A stretch of DNA of 51,934 nt from Bacillota bacterium (GCA_023395595.1 JAEWYO010000014.1:1-51934), one strand, 5' to 3'. Positions 42,810 to 51,844 are shown, numbered from the stretch's first letter. Notes: generated by a model from the letters alone, not told the origin. Made by a program: numbers and translations.

Positions 42810-44243
42810 TTAGATGATGAATTTTTCGTTCTTTTCGGGGATTGCGGCAAGCTCCGCGCGCTTCTCGTCATAGCCTTGTTTGCCGAGCAGCGCATAGGTT
42901 GCCTTTTTGCCTTCTTCTACGCCGGGCTGGTCAAAGGCGTTGATGTTGAGCAACTCCCCGGCAAACGCGGTCGCCATCTCAAAGAGGAAGAGCAGTTGGC
43001 CAACGGTAAACGCGTTGACTTCCGGCAGAAGGATCGTGTGGTTGAGATGCCCACTTTTGCTCACGGCATATTCCGTTGCTTTGAGTTCGGCGGCAATCAG
43101 CTCGTTTTGCGTATGCCCGCAGAGGAAGGAGACATCCGGCACATCAAAATAGCCGTCGCTGATCATGGTCTCGCAGCGATATTTGTCCACTGCGAGGAAG
43201 GTCAGTACCTTGTCAAACGGGCCTTCGGTATAGAGCTGTACCTGAGAGTGCTGATCTGTTACGCCGAGGCTCTTGACCGGGGTTTGTCCCGCGTTGACGG
43301 TGTTGCCATCCCAATCGACTTTTTTGCCGAGGGATTCCGCCCAGAGTTGGGCATACCAGTCCGCCATATAGCGAAGCGAGTCGGCATACGGCATCATGAC
43401 ACTGATGTTGCAGCCGCGCTTCATGCTGGCAACCTGCAGGGTGGCAAGCATGTAGGCGGGGTTTTTCCAAACGTCGCGCTGACTGTCGCAGATCGCGTCC
43501 ATGAACGCTGCGCCTGCCAGCAGTTCGCGAATGTCGATTCCGCAGACGGCAGCGGCAAGCAGACCCACCGGGCAAAGCTCGGAGAAACGTCCGCCGACGC
43601 CTTCGGGGATGAAATATGTCTTGAGGTTTTCGGCCTTGGCGATCTTGATCAGGTTGCCCTTGGTTTCGTCTGTGGTGGCGATCAGGTGCGTGCTGATATC
43701 CGCGCCGAGCTTTTCGTGCAGCAGCGATGCGACGATGAGCAGCTGACTCATGGTCTCGGACGTACCGCCGGATTTACTGATCACGTTGAAGCAGGTCTTT
43801 TCGACATCCACAACATCCAATAGAGCCGCCATGCGTTCCGGGTCAATGTTATCTTCCACAAAGAGGCGCGGGCCGTTGCGCTTCTCGCGTGGCAGGTCGT
43901 TGTAATGCAGATGGTTGAGCGCCTGTTGCACGGCGATGGGACCCAGCGCGCTGCCGCCGATGCCGAGCACGACAAAATCGTCAAATGTATCGCGGATTCT
44001 TGCCGCTTCTTCGAGGATGGACTTTACAACCTCATCCTGATTGTACGGCAGCTCACGCCAGCGCATGATCGGGCGCTTGGCGCGCGTGCTCACAACAGCC
44101 GCGTCCAGCTGCGCCTGCATACTTTCCAGCTCACGGCGATAGATCCCGCGGTTGCCGAGCTGATCGGACATCATATTGTTGAAGTCAAGCTTCACGCGCA
44201 TGGATTGGCGCCAGGTTTCGTCCAGATACCGTTCGTTCATCAA
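42810..44243 (-). CDS. pgi: Glucose-6-phosphate isomerase
   Basis: A 477-residue glycolytic enzyme that interconverts glucose-6-phosphate and fructose-6-phosphate. Signature parts are GIGGSALGP, VISKSGGTSETM and EGVGGRFSELCPVGLL, plus the catalytic region GHLNHTILLP near the end. Length fits the bacterial short form. CGGGAGG precedes the start at 44243. Confidence 0.95.
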   Translation of the reverse strand: MMNERYLDETWRQSMRVKLDFNNMMSDQLGNRGIYRRELESMQAQLDAAVVSTRAKRPIMRWRELPYNQDEVVKSILEEAARIRDTFDDFVVLGIGGSALGPIAVQQALNHLHYNDLPREKRNGPRLFVEDNIDPERMAALLDVVDVEKTCFNVISKSGGTSETMSQLLIVASLLHEKLGADISTHLIATTDETKGNLIKIAKAENLKTYFIPEGVGGRFSELCPVGLLAAAVCGIDIRELLAGAAFMDAICDSQRDVWKNPAYMLATLQVASMKRGCNISVMMPYADSLRYMADWYAQLWAESLGKKVDWDGNTVNAGQTPVKSLGVTDQHSQVQLYTEGPFDKVLTFLAVDKYRCETMISDGYFDVPDVSFLCGHTQNELIAAELKATEYAVSKSGHLNHTILLPEVNAFTVGQLLFLFEMATAFAGELLNINAFDQPGVEEGKKATYALLGKQGYDEKRAELAAIPEKNEKFII

Positions 44244-44364
44244 TGTTTCCTCCCGTTGGTTCAGATGATTGTTATTTCTAAATCGTATTGAAAAGCGTGT
44301 AAAACGCGGGACAACGTATCATATCATATATTGTTCTAACAGAAAAGCATGCGTGCGTAAAATA

Positions 44365-45195
44365 TTAGCATGTCGATTTACCGTAGCAGGAGCGGGAAAC
44401 CGCTTGCCCGATTCGAGACAAACTCTCATACAAAACGGGGATTTCGCTGTACATATCGCTGTATACTTCAACAAATGCAGGTCCGGTATATCCTTTTTCG
44501 CCGAGCATGTTGAACATCGTGGTGAAGTCATATTCCCCAAAACCGGGCATATCATACCGCACTCCACCGGAGGGCAGCCGCGTTGCGTCGCACAGATGTA
44601 CGTTGACGATGTGCTCACCAACCGCACGAATGTAATCGATCGGGTCGCATCCGCTGCGAACCGCCTGTTTCACGTCCAGCGTGTGCTTGAGCGCGCCTTG
44701 AGTCAACTCCTGCAACCGTTTCCCAAACTCCGGTTCGTTGAAGATGCACCAGCTTACGTTTTCAAGCGTGAGCTGAATGCCGTATTTTTGCGCCCGTTCC
44801 GCCAGATCGACAAAGATTGGCGCTATGCGCGTCAACTCAATATTCTTGACCCCGCCAAAGAGCCTCGCAGGACCGTGCATCACATAGCATTGTGCGCCGA
44901 GGCGTTTGCCTGCCGAAAGCACGCGTTCATAGAGATCCAACGCGTCCTGCCGCTGGCGGGGATGGATGGAGAAGAGTTGTGGTTCAAACTGCATGCTCAT
45001 GGGATGGATGCTGAACGCGCGGACATGCATCCGATCGAGCCGCTCGGCCAGTAATTCAACAAACGATGGTTCATATTCCGAAAATGTATTGAGAAACACT
45101 TCGCAAACGCGAACACCGTGCGCGCCAATATCGAGAACCGCATCCTCAATCTGCATTTTTTGAAAATAACTTGCCGTTGAAAGCCCGATTTCCAT
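44365..45195 (-). CDS. Sugar-phosphate isomerase/epimerase-like TIM-barrel protein
   Basis: A 276-residue protein of the xylose-isomerase-like AP-endonuclease-2 superfamily. Barrel strands with metal ligands include VRAFSIHPM, CYVMHGPA, LTLENV (Glu), HTLDVKQA (His/Asp), NVHLCDA and FVEVYSD. Substrate cannot be read; such proteins act on sugars, inositol or related compounds. Start at 45195 gives TGAGG 9 bases ahead; ATG at 45201 is possible. It is not in a clear operon with pgi. Confidence 0.83.
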   Translation of the reverse strand: MEIGLSTASYFQKMQIEDAVLDIGAHGVRVCEVFLNTFSEYEPSFVELLAERLDRMHVRAFSIHPMSMQFEPQLFSIHPRQRQDALDLYERVLSAGKRLGAQCYVMHGPARLFGGVKNIELTRIAPIFVDLAERAQKYGIQLTLENVSWCIFNEPEFGKRLQELTQGALKHTLDVKQAVRSGCDPIDYIRAVGEHIVNVHLCDATRLPSGGVRYDMPGFGEYDFTTMFNMLGEKGYTGPAFVEVYSDMYSEIPVLYESLSRIGQAVSRSCYGKSTC

Positions 45196-45297
45196 TTCCA
45201 TAAACCTCACAGCGTATTGTATCACGCGGCGCGCTGATACGCCAGAAAAAGAGATGGTTTGTGCGGATTTGGTGTAGATTGCGTCACAATCGGATGG

Positions 45298-45303
45298 TAT
45301 AAT
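45298..45303 (+). promoter_or_regulatory. Extended -10 directly before the DUF3810 start codon
   Basis: TGGTATAAT, a perfect -10 with TG extension, ends 6 bases before ATG at 45310. The transcript would begin at the start codon itself. Confidence 0.6.
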
Positions 45304-45309
45304 CGCTCC

Positions 45310-46464
45310 ATGGCAAAACAGGAAACAAACCGAAAAATACAATCCGGTCTATCGGAAATTCTCATAAGAACGGGTGCTGCCGCGGCGTTGATACTTCTGG
45401 GGCTCAACTGGCCGTTAATCCTCGCGGGCAAAAGCGCATGGATCGAACAGTATTATAGCGAAGGGATCTATCCCGCTGTTCGACGCGCAATCTCTGCAAT
45501 CACCAGTCTTGTGCCGTTTTCGTTTGCAGAGTTCTTGTTGTATTTTCTTGTGGTCGGTATTTCCGTATTGGTATTGATACGCGTGATCCAGCTGATTCTA
45601 CAAAAGATCAAGTTCTCACGCTTGCTTTCCACGCTGGCCTCGCTTTTGCTTGCAGCCGGCATCATGCTGAATCTGTTTTACGCAACGTGGGGATTCAACT
45701 ATTTTCGCGAGCCGCTCGTCAAACGAATGGAGCTGTCAATACAGACACGTTCCGTGGACGAGCTGGAATCGTTTGTGCGGAAAACAGCCGCCGAAGCGCG
45801 CGCATTGAGGGAAACGCTGCATGAGGACGAAAACGGCGTGTTTGCACCCGAGGAGAGCAAGGGGGAGCTGTTTTCGAAGCTCACGCAAGCGTATGCATCT
45901 CTAAATCATGCAATCCCGGTGATCCCATCCGACCCAACCTCCGCCAAACAAATTTTCTGGTCACGCGGGCTGTCCTGGCAGGGTATCTCCGGCATCTATA
46001 TCGGGCTCACGGCAGAACCAAACGTAAACGCGGATCAGCCGCCGTTGCTTCTCTATCAGGCTGCCGCACACGAGATGGCGCACCAAACCGGAATAGCAAG
46101 CGAAAATGAAGCAGAATTGACAGGGTATCTGGCGTGCCGACTTTCAAACGACCCAAACATCCGCTACAGCGGGCTTGCCTACGCGCTAATTGCGGCGGGT
46201 AACGCGCTCTACAGTGCGGATAGCGCGCGCTATCTTGCCGTGACGGAGACGTACGGGGACGCGATTTGGCGCGATTTTTCCGCATACAACGCCTATTGGA
46301 GCGCGTTTTCCGGCGAAGTGCGGCAGAGTGCGGACCGGCGAAACGACGCCTACCTCAAGCACAATTCACAACCAAGCGGCATCAAGAGCTACGGGGAAGC
46401 TGTCGATTTGCTGCTGGCATATGACGCAAAGTTTAGCTTATCTACGGATTCAAATGCAAATTGA
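45310..46464 (+). CDS. DUF3810 membrane protein with HExxH zinc motif
   Basis: A 384-residue protein with three hydrophobic helices in the first 130 residues and an extracytoplasmic domain matching DUF3810. The motif HEMAH (254-258) with a later Glu in ENEAELTGYLA resembles a zinc metallopeptidase of the gluzincin type. GFNYFREPL after TM3 is typical. Function of the family is not known. No Shine-Dalgarno site precedes ATG, and the -10 box is only 6 bases away, so the message looks leaderless. Confidence 0.86.
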   Translation: MAKQETNRKIQSGLSEILIRTGAAAALILLGLNWPLILAGKSAWIEQYYSEGIYPAVRRAISAITSLVPFSFAEFLLYFLVVGISVLVLIRVIQLILQKIKFSRLLSTLASLLLAAGIMLNLFYATWGFNYFREPLVKRMELSIQTRSVDELESFVRKTAAEARALRETLHEDENGVFAPEESKGELFSKLTQAYASLNHAIPVIPSDPTSAKQIFWSRGLSWQGISGIYIGLTAEPNVNADQPPLLLYQAAAHEMAHQTGIASENEAELTGYLACRLSNDPNIRYSGLAYALIAAGNALYSADSARYLAVTETYGDAIWRDFSAYNAYWSAFSGEVRQSADRRNDAYLKHNSQPSGIKSYGEAVDLLLAYDAKFSLSTDSNAN

Positions 46465-46548
46465 ATCCTGTCCAGAACGAAATCGCAGCGCAGCCCAAAC
46501 AAAAAATTAGAAAGCATAAATATATTTCATATTTTTGCCCGTTTTGGG

Positions 46549-46602
46549 TTTACAAACCGTCTTTCTTGCTGTATGCTGATAGAGAAATAGGGCATTTCTA
46601 TC
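46549..46602 (+). promoter_or_regulatory. Promoter and hairpin before the TrpB-like gene
   Basis: -35 TTTACA (46549-46554), 17 bases, -10 TATGCT (46572-46577). Just after it an inverted repeat, GATAGAGAAAT / ATTTCTATC (46578-46602, two-base bulge), covers the expected start of transcription. Confidence 0.65.
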
Positions 46603-46627
46603 TATAATATTTTTAGGAGTGAAATAC

Positions 46628-48094
46628 ATGATCGACTTGACGAAAAACCGTGAAGGCCTTCAGCACAGCATCGACAGAGCGCGCGAGAAGGGCATCATCA
46701 TCCCGAAGATTTCCCAGATGCGTAACCCGGATCTGATCCCGGACAGCATCAAGGACAAGCTGACCAACGTTGGCCTTTGGGACATCAACCCGCTGAACCT
46801 GTTCCGCATCTCTTGGCGCAACGAGCCGAAGGAAAAAGGCGGCAAATTTGGCGGCGTGAACTTCATCGAAGTACCGTCCGCGCTTTCCGGCGTCAAGGCA
46901 CGCATCATCATCCTCACCGGCAAATGGTTCCCGACGGGCTGCCACAAGGTTGGCGCATCGTTTGGCTGCCTCGTGCCGCGTCTCGTGACCGGACAGTTTG
47001 ACCCGACCTATCACAAGGCAGTGTGGCCCAGCACCGGCAACTATTGCCGCGGCGGCGCATACAACTCCGCTCTGCTTTCCTGCGAGTCCATCGCGATTCT
47101 GCCGGCCGAGATGAGCAAAGAGCGCTTTGACTGGCTCAAGACCGTCGCTGGCGAAATCATCGCAACGCCGGGCTGCGAGAGCAACGTGAAAGAGATTTTT
47201 GACAAAACCTGGGAGCTCAAGACCACGCGCAAAGATGTCATGATCTTCAACCAGTTTGAAGAAATGGGCAACTGCGTCTGGCACTATCAGGTGACAGGCA
47301 AAGCCATCGCGGATGCGTTTGAGTCCATTAAGCGCGAAGGCGACCGTTTTGCGGGCGCAGCCTTCACGAGCGGCAGCGCAGGCACCATGTCTGCAGGCGA
47401 CTACCTCAAGGAAGTCTACCCGAACAGCAAGTTGGCGGTCGGCGAAGCGCTCCAGTGCCCGACACTGCTCAACAACGGCTTCGGCGGACACCGCATCGAA
47501 GGCATCGGCGACAAGCATGTCCCGTGGATTCACAACGTGAAGAACACCGACATGGTCATCGACATTGACGACGAAGACAGCCAGAAGCTGCTGCGCCTGT
47601 TCAATGATCCGGCAGGCAGAAAGTACCTGATCGAAGAAGTCGGCGTTCCGGCAGACTTCATCGAGAAGCTCTCTCTGCTGGGTATTTCCGGCATCGCGAA
47701 CATGCTCTGTTGCATCAAGATGGCGAAGTACTATGAGCTGACCGAGCATGATGTGCTGGCGACCGTCGCAACCGACTCCGGTGTGATGTATGGCAGCCGC
47801 ATTCAGGAGCTCGAAGAGGCGGATGGCGCATACAGCATGGTCAAGGCAGCATCCGACTATGCAGAGCATCTCCACGGCATCCGCACGGACGTCATGGAAG
47901 AACTCACCTACGAAGGCCGCAAGCGCATCCACAACCTCAAGTACTATACTTGGGTGGAGCAGCAGGGTAAAACGGTCGAAGAGATCAATGCGCAGTGGTA
48001 TGACGAAAACTACTGGACCGATATGCACGCGGAAGCAGCGCAGATCGACGCGCTCATCGACGAGTTCAACGCCGCGACCGGCCTCGTCAAATAA
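46628..48094 (+). CDS. TrpB-like fold-type-II PLP enzyme of unknown substrate
   Basis: A 488-residue enzyme of the tryptophan-synthase-beta/cysteine-synthase superfamily. The PLP lysine is Lys107 in TGCHKVGAS, like TGAHKIN in TrpB, and the phosphate loop is TSGSAGTMSAG. The N-terminus and the last 100 residues do not match TrpB, cysteine synthase or threonine dehydratase as I know them, so the substrate is open. It is often annotated only as PLP-dependent beta subunit. Strong AGGAG is 8 bases before ATG 46628. Codon choice is as biased as in nifJ, suggesting abundant protein. An insertion sequence lies between its stop and its natural terminator. Confidence 0.82.
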   Translation: MIDLTKNREGLQHSIDRAREKGIIIPKISQMRNPDLIPDSIKDKLTNVGLWDINPLNLFRISWRNEPKEKGGKFGGVNFIEVPSALSGVKARIIILTGKWFPTGCHKVGASFGCLVPRLVTGQFDPTYHKAVWPSTGNYCRGGAYNSALLSCESIAILPAEMSKERFDWLKTVAGEIIATPGCESNVKEIFDKTWELKTTRKDVMIFNQFEEMGNCVWHYQVTGKAIADAFESIKREGDRFAGAAFTSGSAGTMSAGDYLKEVYPNSKLAVGEALQCPTLLNNGFGGHRIEGIGDKHVPWIHNVKNTDMVIDIDDEDSQKLLRLFNDPAGRKYLIEEVGVPADFIEKLSLLGISGIANMLCCIKMAKYYELTEHDVLATVATDSGVMYGSRIQELEEADGAYSMVKAASDYAEHLHGIRTDVMEELTYEGRKRIHNLKYYTWVEQQGKTVEEINAQWYDENYWTDMHAEAAQIDALIDEFNAATGLVK

Positions 48095-48098
48095 GCGC

Positions 48099-48106
48099 TC
48101 AATTCA
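48099..48106. repeat. Target-site duplication, left copy
   Basis: TCAATTCA, repeated exactly at 49470-49477 on the other side of the insertion sequence. Confidence 0.9.
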
Positions 48107-48152
48107 GGCTCTCCGTCAATAGTTGGGGTAGAGCAGTAGACTAAGAGAAACA

Positions 48153-48186
48153 AAGGGAGCTGGGAGCGAGAGCGAACAGCTCCCTT
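48153..48186 (-). terminator. Terminator at the end of the transposase gene
   Basis: Stem AAGGGAGCTG / CAGCTCCCTT; on the minus strand it overlaps the transposase stop and is followed by TTTGTTTC. Confidence 0.65.
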
Positions 48187-49366
48187 AAGCATGTGTCGTG
48201 CAGAGAATCCGGATGCGAAAATTACGAAAACTGCGATATCCGAAGGCGATACGCTTGAGTACTTTGATTTTGTTGTTGACACCTTCGGTGAAACCATTGG
48301 AGTAGGGACAGTCGAAAGCGTTGAGGATGTAAGGTTCCCAGTTTTTCAGCATCGTGAGGCAGGAAGCAAACTCCGGGAGATCGGCGACAAACGCATGAGC
48401 ACGAAAGACTCGGAGGCGTTCTTTTGCCTGTGAGGAATCGGACGAATCCATGAAATTGTAGATTTTTTCTTTCAGTAGATATGCCTCTCTCAGGTCACAC
48501 GACATGAGCAGCATGCGTTCTACCACAGCCTTGTTCTCGGTAGACAGATCGCGCATATGCGCAAGCAGGAGCTTCCTGCTGCGCTTGAAATATTTGCGTT
48601 GTTCCGGGAGCAGCTTCGCCTGAACTCTTTTTCTCACGTTCTCCAGCGCCCATGTGCAGTATCGAACAACGTGAAAACGGTCGATCACGATTTTCGCGTT
48701 TGGTAATAGCTTCTTGGCAATATCCATATACTCCCGGTTCATGTCCATCACGAAATATTGCACCTGGTTTCTGTTTGGGAAAGCCCGCAAATGGTCGTAA
48801 ATTTGCGCGTGATATCTTGTCGGGAGGACATCCAAGACTCGTTTGTGTACTGGATCGGTCAGGATGCATTGAAACTTTCCATACTCCGTATTCCCACGAA
48901 ATTCATCAATGGAGAGCACTTTTGGCAACAGCGCGGGCTTTCCGAACTCGAGTAAATTCATCCAGCGTCCAACGGATGATTCCGAAACGCCAAGCGTGCT
49001 TGCAATCTCTTTCCGGGATTGCTTCTTTCGTAGTTGGTCAATCCCCAGCGCTGCCAGACGGTTGGTGATCCGGTGTCGCCTTGGTAATAGATAATTACTT
49101 TCGTAGAATCGTTTCCCACAGCAAGGGCAGCGATATCGCCGTTTTCGATATTGCCAAATCACGGTCTTTCCTTGAATCGGGCTGTCTTTGACACGTTGTA
49201 TTCGGTAGTCATGCACCTGGTCACATGGCGTTCGGCATACCGGACATTCCTGCGCTCGCCGCTTCATGCGAACTCTTAGTACGATCTGTTTTTCGTTCTG
49301 TTCCAAACCTTCAAAATCATAGGCTTCCATATCCAGCAATTCTGCGATAAGATGTGTTTGAAGCAT
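48185..49366 (-). CDS. ISL3-family transposase
   Basis: A 393-residue transposase. The N-terminal four-Cys zinc finger (CPVCRTPC and CPCCGKRFY) is followed by a helix-turn-helix (RKEIASTLGVSESSVGRWM) and the DDE catalytic domain with LSIDEFRG, YFVMDMNREY, VIDRFHVVRY and a final PYSNGFTEGVNNKIKVLKR containing the Glu. This is diagnostic for ISL3. No frameshift. Start at 49366 follows AGGACGAAGG. Confidence 0.94.
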   Translation of the reverse strand: MLQTHLIAELLDMEAYDFEGLEQNEKQIVLRVRMKRRAQECPVCRTPCDQVHDYRIQRVKDSPIQGKTVIWQYRKRRYRCPCCGKRFYESNYLLPRRHRITNRLAALGIDQLRKKQSRKEIASTLGVSESSVGRWMNLLEFGKPALLPKVLSIDEFRGNTEYGKFQCILTDPVHKRVLDVLPTRYHAQIYDHLRAFPNRNQVQYFVMDMNREYMDIAKKLLPNAKIVIDRFHVVRYCTWALENVRKRVQAKLLPEQRKYFKRSRKLLLAHMRDLSTENKAVVERMLLMSCDLREAYLLKEKIYNFMDSSDSSQAKERLRVFRAHAFVADLPEFASCLTMLKNWEPYILNAFDCPYSNGFTEGVNNKIKVLKRIAFGYRSFRNFRIRILCTTHA

Positions 49367-49469
49367 AACCTTCGTCCTTTCTCGTAGTGGCTTGAACAAC
49401 CTTAATCTACAAGATTTGAAGCGGTTATGCTTCTTCTTTTTTATCTACCCCAATCTAAAGTGTAGAACC

Positions 49470-49477
49470 TCAATTCA
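49470..49477. repeat. Target-site duplication, right copy
   Basis: TCAATTCA, identical to 48099-48106. Confidence 0.9.
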
Positions 49478-49492
49478 ACGAGAGCAACACAC

Positions 49493-49520
49493 AAAGCCCC
49501 GCCATCCGGCGGGGCTTTTG
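49493..49520 (+). terminator. Terminator separated from the TrpB-like gene by the IS
   Basis: Stem AGCCCCGCC / GGCGGGGCT with loop ATCC and TTTT. Without the IS it would lie about 40 bases after the TrpB-like stop. It may also end the convergent lipoprotein transcript. Confidence 0.85.
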
Positions 49521-49580
49521 CAATACGCGTGAGGAATATTTGTCTGGTTTGCTTGCCTTATGAGCCGACTGCTCAGAGAA

Positions 49581-50102
49581 TCACGGCATGGGCGATGCAG
49601 ATGCCACAACGGGAGCAAACGCGGTTTTTACTACGAGGGCGAAGTCCATTTCTGTCACGTCGATGTCGGTGTTGATCTCCGCGTAGATCGCGTTAGAACC
49701 CGTCTGGAGCAGCGTTGCGCCGAGGACATTGTGAATCTTGCCGATGCCGCAAATCTTGCCGTCTGCGGTCGTGTAGACGATGTTCACCTCGCCGTCGAGC
49801 GGTTGGGGATACGCGTTGACGCAAATACCATCGAGGAAAGTCCCGTCGTCATATTCGTATATACGCAGAGCGCCGAAGGAGAGATATTGCCAATAATGAT
49901 CGTCTCCATCGATGGCGTTGCCGAGCGCATCGGTTGCAACGGGCGCCGCCGTGATCTCCGCGGAAAACGGATCGGGCAGTGGGGTAGGCGTTGCGGCGGG
50001 GGTAGGGGTACCCGCGAGAACGGGGGATGCGTCCTCACAACCCATAAGCGAGAACAAAAGCAGCGCAACCAGTAGAACGCAGATCAGGGGGAGGCGCCTC
50101 AT
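49581..50102 (-). CDS. Lipoprotein of unknown function
   Basis: A 173-residue exported lipoprotein. The signal peptide ends in a lipobox LMGC with the acylated Cys22, followed by a Thr-Pro linker (about 32-42) and a beta-rich domain from about residue 60 without any motif I recognise. The linker resembles the propeller proteins' Thr-Pro linkers. Its start overlaps the pncB stop by 4 bases (ATGA), so it is translated after pncB; what joins a lipoprotein to NAD synthesis is not apparent. Confidence 0.82.
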   Translation of the reverse strand: MRRLPLICVLLVALLLFSLMGCEDASPVLAGTPTPAATPTPLPDPFSAEITAAPVATDALGNAIDGDDHYWQYLSFGALRIYEYDDGTFLDGICVNAYPQPLDGEVNIVYTTADGKICGIGKIHNVLGATLLQTGSNAIYAEINTDIDVTEMDFALVVKTAFAPVVASASPMP

Positions 50103-51532
50103 GCGTGATCTCCGACAGCATCCCGCAGGAGTTTTTGTTTAAGGTCATAGAGCCGATCCGAAAGGTCAACCTTGTAGGTGTGCGGCATCAGGAGGCGCTT
50201 ATATTCATCCCACATGGAAGCCATCTCGCGCTTGGCATAGTCCGCGATGTCGTGAATATCCGGGCAGGTATAGACCTGTTTACCCGCAATAAAGATCGGT
50301 ACGAGCAGCTCGCGCGCGGTGAAGTTCGTCAGCGTCATGCGCTTGTAGGTTTGAATCGGGTCAAAGATGCGCAGAGGCTTCGTGTTGTCGATGGTTTCGT
50401 CCTCCAGCGAGATCAAGTCGGCAACCGCCATACCATCTTTGTCATACAGGCGAAAAACTTTCTTATAGCCGGGGTTGGTCACCTTTGCAGGGTTGTCAGA
50501 TATTTTGATCTTCGGTACGAGTTCGCCGTTTGCAATCTCGCCGCTCATCTTATAGACACCGCCGAGTGCAGGATTGTTCTCGCTCGTGATCAGTCGCGTG
50601 CCAACACCCCAAACGTTGATGCGTGCGCCCTGCGTTTTGAGGTCGCGAATCACATATTCATCCAGGTCGCTACTTGCGGCGATGATTGCATTCTGAAAAC
50701 CCGCCGCATCCAGCATCGCGCGTGCTTTTTTGCTCAGGTAGGCAAGGTCGCCGCTGTCGAGACGGATGCCGACCGGCTCGTGCCCGCTCTCGCGCAGCTC
50801 ATGAAACACCGTGATGGCGTTCGGTACACCGCTGCGTAGGGTGTCGAATGTATCGACGAGCAGCAGGCAGCTATCGGGGAACGTGCGTGCGTAGGCGCGA
50901 AACGCGGATACCTCGTCTGGGAAGCTCTGCACCCAGCTGTGCGCGTGCGTGCCGGAGACGGTGATGCCAAACATCTGCCCGGTGAGCACGTTGCTCGTGG
51001 CGTTGCAACCGCCGATGATTGCGGCTCTTGCGCCGTAGATCGCAGCATCCGCACCCTGCGCGCGGCGAAGGCCGAACTCCAGAACGGAATCCCCCTGCGC
51101 GGAATAGCAAATCTGGCTCGCCTTGGTTGCAATCAGCGTCTGGTGGTTCACAAAGGTGAGAATTGCGGTCTCGATGAGCTGCGCTTCCATAATCGGGGCG
51201 CGAACGCGAACGAGCGGCTCATAGGGGAAGACCACGGTGCCCTCCGCCATGGCATAGAGATCGCCGGTGAAGCGGAAGGTTTTCAGGTAGTTCAAAAACG
51301 ATTCGTCAAAGAGCCCCAGAGAGCGCAGATACGCGATATCCTCCTCGGCGAAGTGAATGTTGTTGATGTATTCGACAACGCTCTCCGTGCCCGCCATGAC
51401 GGCGTAGACCACGTCCTCTTTCGGGCGGAAGAACAGATCGAAAATGCCTTCGTTTTTCTGCATGCCTTCCTTAAAGTAGCCATACATCATGGTGAGTTGG
51501 TACAGGTCGGTCAGCATGGTTAAATTTCTCAT
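50099..51532 (-). CDS. pncB: Nicotinate phosphoribosyltransferase
   Basis: A 477-residue cytosolic enzyme that makes nicotinate mononucleotide in NAD salvage. Parts seen are LYQLTMMYGYF at the start, RRAQGADAAIYGAR, the active-site SGTHAHSWVQSF, and GIRLDSGDLAYLSKKARAML. The C-terminal zinc-site text is partly different from E. coli PncB, as in the Gram-positive form. AAGGAGG precedes the start. The leader carries repeated ATCGATT boxes. Confidence 0.93.
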   Translation of the reverse strand: MRNLTMLTDLYQLTMMYGYFKEGMQKNEGIFDLFFRPKEDVVYAVMAGTESVVEYINNIHFAEEDIAYLRSLGLFDESFLNYLKTFRFTGDLYAMAEGTVVFPYEPLVRVRAPIMEAQLIETAILTFVNHQTLIATKASQICYSAQGDSVLEFGLRRAQGADAAIYGARAAIIGGCNATSNVLTGQMFGITVSGTHAHSWVQSFPDEVSAFRAYARTFPDSCLLLVDTFDTLRSGVPNAITVFHELRESGHEPVGIRLDSGDLAYLSKKARAMLDAAGFQNAIIAASSDLDEYVIRDLKTQGARINVWGVGTRLITSENNPALGGVYKMSGEIANGELVPKIKISDNPAKVTNPGYKKVFRLYDKDGMAVADLISLEDETIDNTKPLRIFDPIQTYKRMTLTNFTARELLVPIFIAGKQVYTCPDIHDIADYAKREMASMWDEYKRLLMPHTYKVDLSDRLYDLKQKLLRDAVGDHA

Positions 51533-51555
51533 GTGAGAAATCCTCCTTATGATGG

Positions 51556-51637
51556 ATCGATTTGCGAAAAAGATCGATTCTTGAGATCGATTTTTCGTTC
51601 CATAAGGGAATTATCGCAATCGATTTTCTATATTATA
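51556..51637 (-). promoter_or_regulatory. pncB promoter and ATCGATT boxes
   Basis: Minus-strand -10 TATAAT (51632-51637). The heptamer ATCGATT (plus strand) occurs at 51556, 51573, 51586 and 51619 within 70 bases. Because ATCGAT is self-complementary, two copies also form an RNA hairpin in the leader, CGAAAAATCGAT with ATCGATCTTTTTCG (two-base bulge). Likely a control region for NAD salvage. The rest of 51638-51805 shows nothing I can name. Confidence 0.55.
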
Positions 51638-51805
51638 GCGCGAATACACGTGAGAAAAAAGAACGCCGTGTTTTGTTTTTTGAAAGAAACTGTGTTTTGG
51701 GTGAGGGAGATCCCGATTTTCCGCATAAGTACTGGGTTTCTTTCTTACCATTGGAGAACAGAAAAAACCTGTGAAAAATGAGCTTAAAAATTTGATCAAA
51801 ACCGA

Positions 51806-51834
51806 TTGACAACAACCCATCCTGCGGCTATACT
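51806..51834 (+). promoter_or_regulatory. Promoter of tRNA-Leu
   Basis: -35 TTGACA (51806-51811), 17-base spacer, -10 TATACT (51829-51834), about 10 bases before the tRNA. Confidence 0.85.
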
Positions 51835-51844
51835 TACATGGTGC

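Larger units (their letters stand above)
48107..49469 (-). mobile_element. ISL3-family insertion sequence (1,363 bp, complete)
   Basis: Ends begin GGCTCTCC (left) and, on the opposite strand, GGTTCTAC (right); after 16 bases each both continue TTGGGGTAGA, giving imperfect 26-base terminal inverted repeats. It carries one intact transposase gene and is flanked by an exact 8-bp duplication, the size expected for ISL3. The intact repeats suggest recent insertion. Confidence 0.92.

Noticed and set aside
46603..46608. TATAAT just before the TrpB-like gene as its -10
   Set aside because: Would start transcription inside the ribosome site and has no -35; the TTTACA/TATGCT pair upstream is better.
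46613..48028. A 471-codon open frame opposite the TrpB-like gene
   Set aside because: Same cause: codon-bias shadow of the plus-strand gene.
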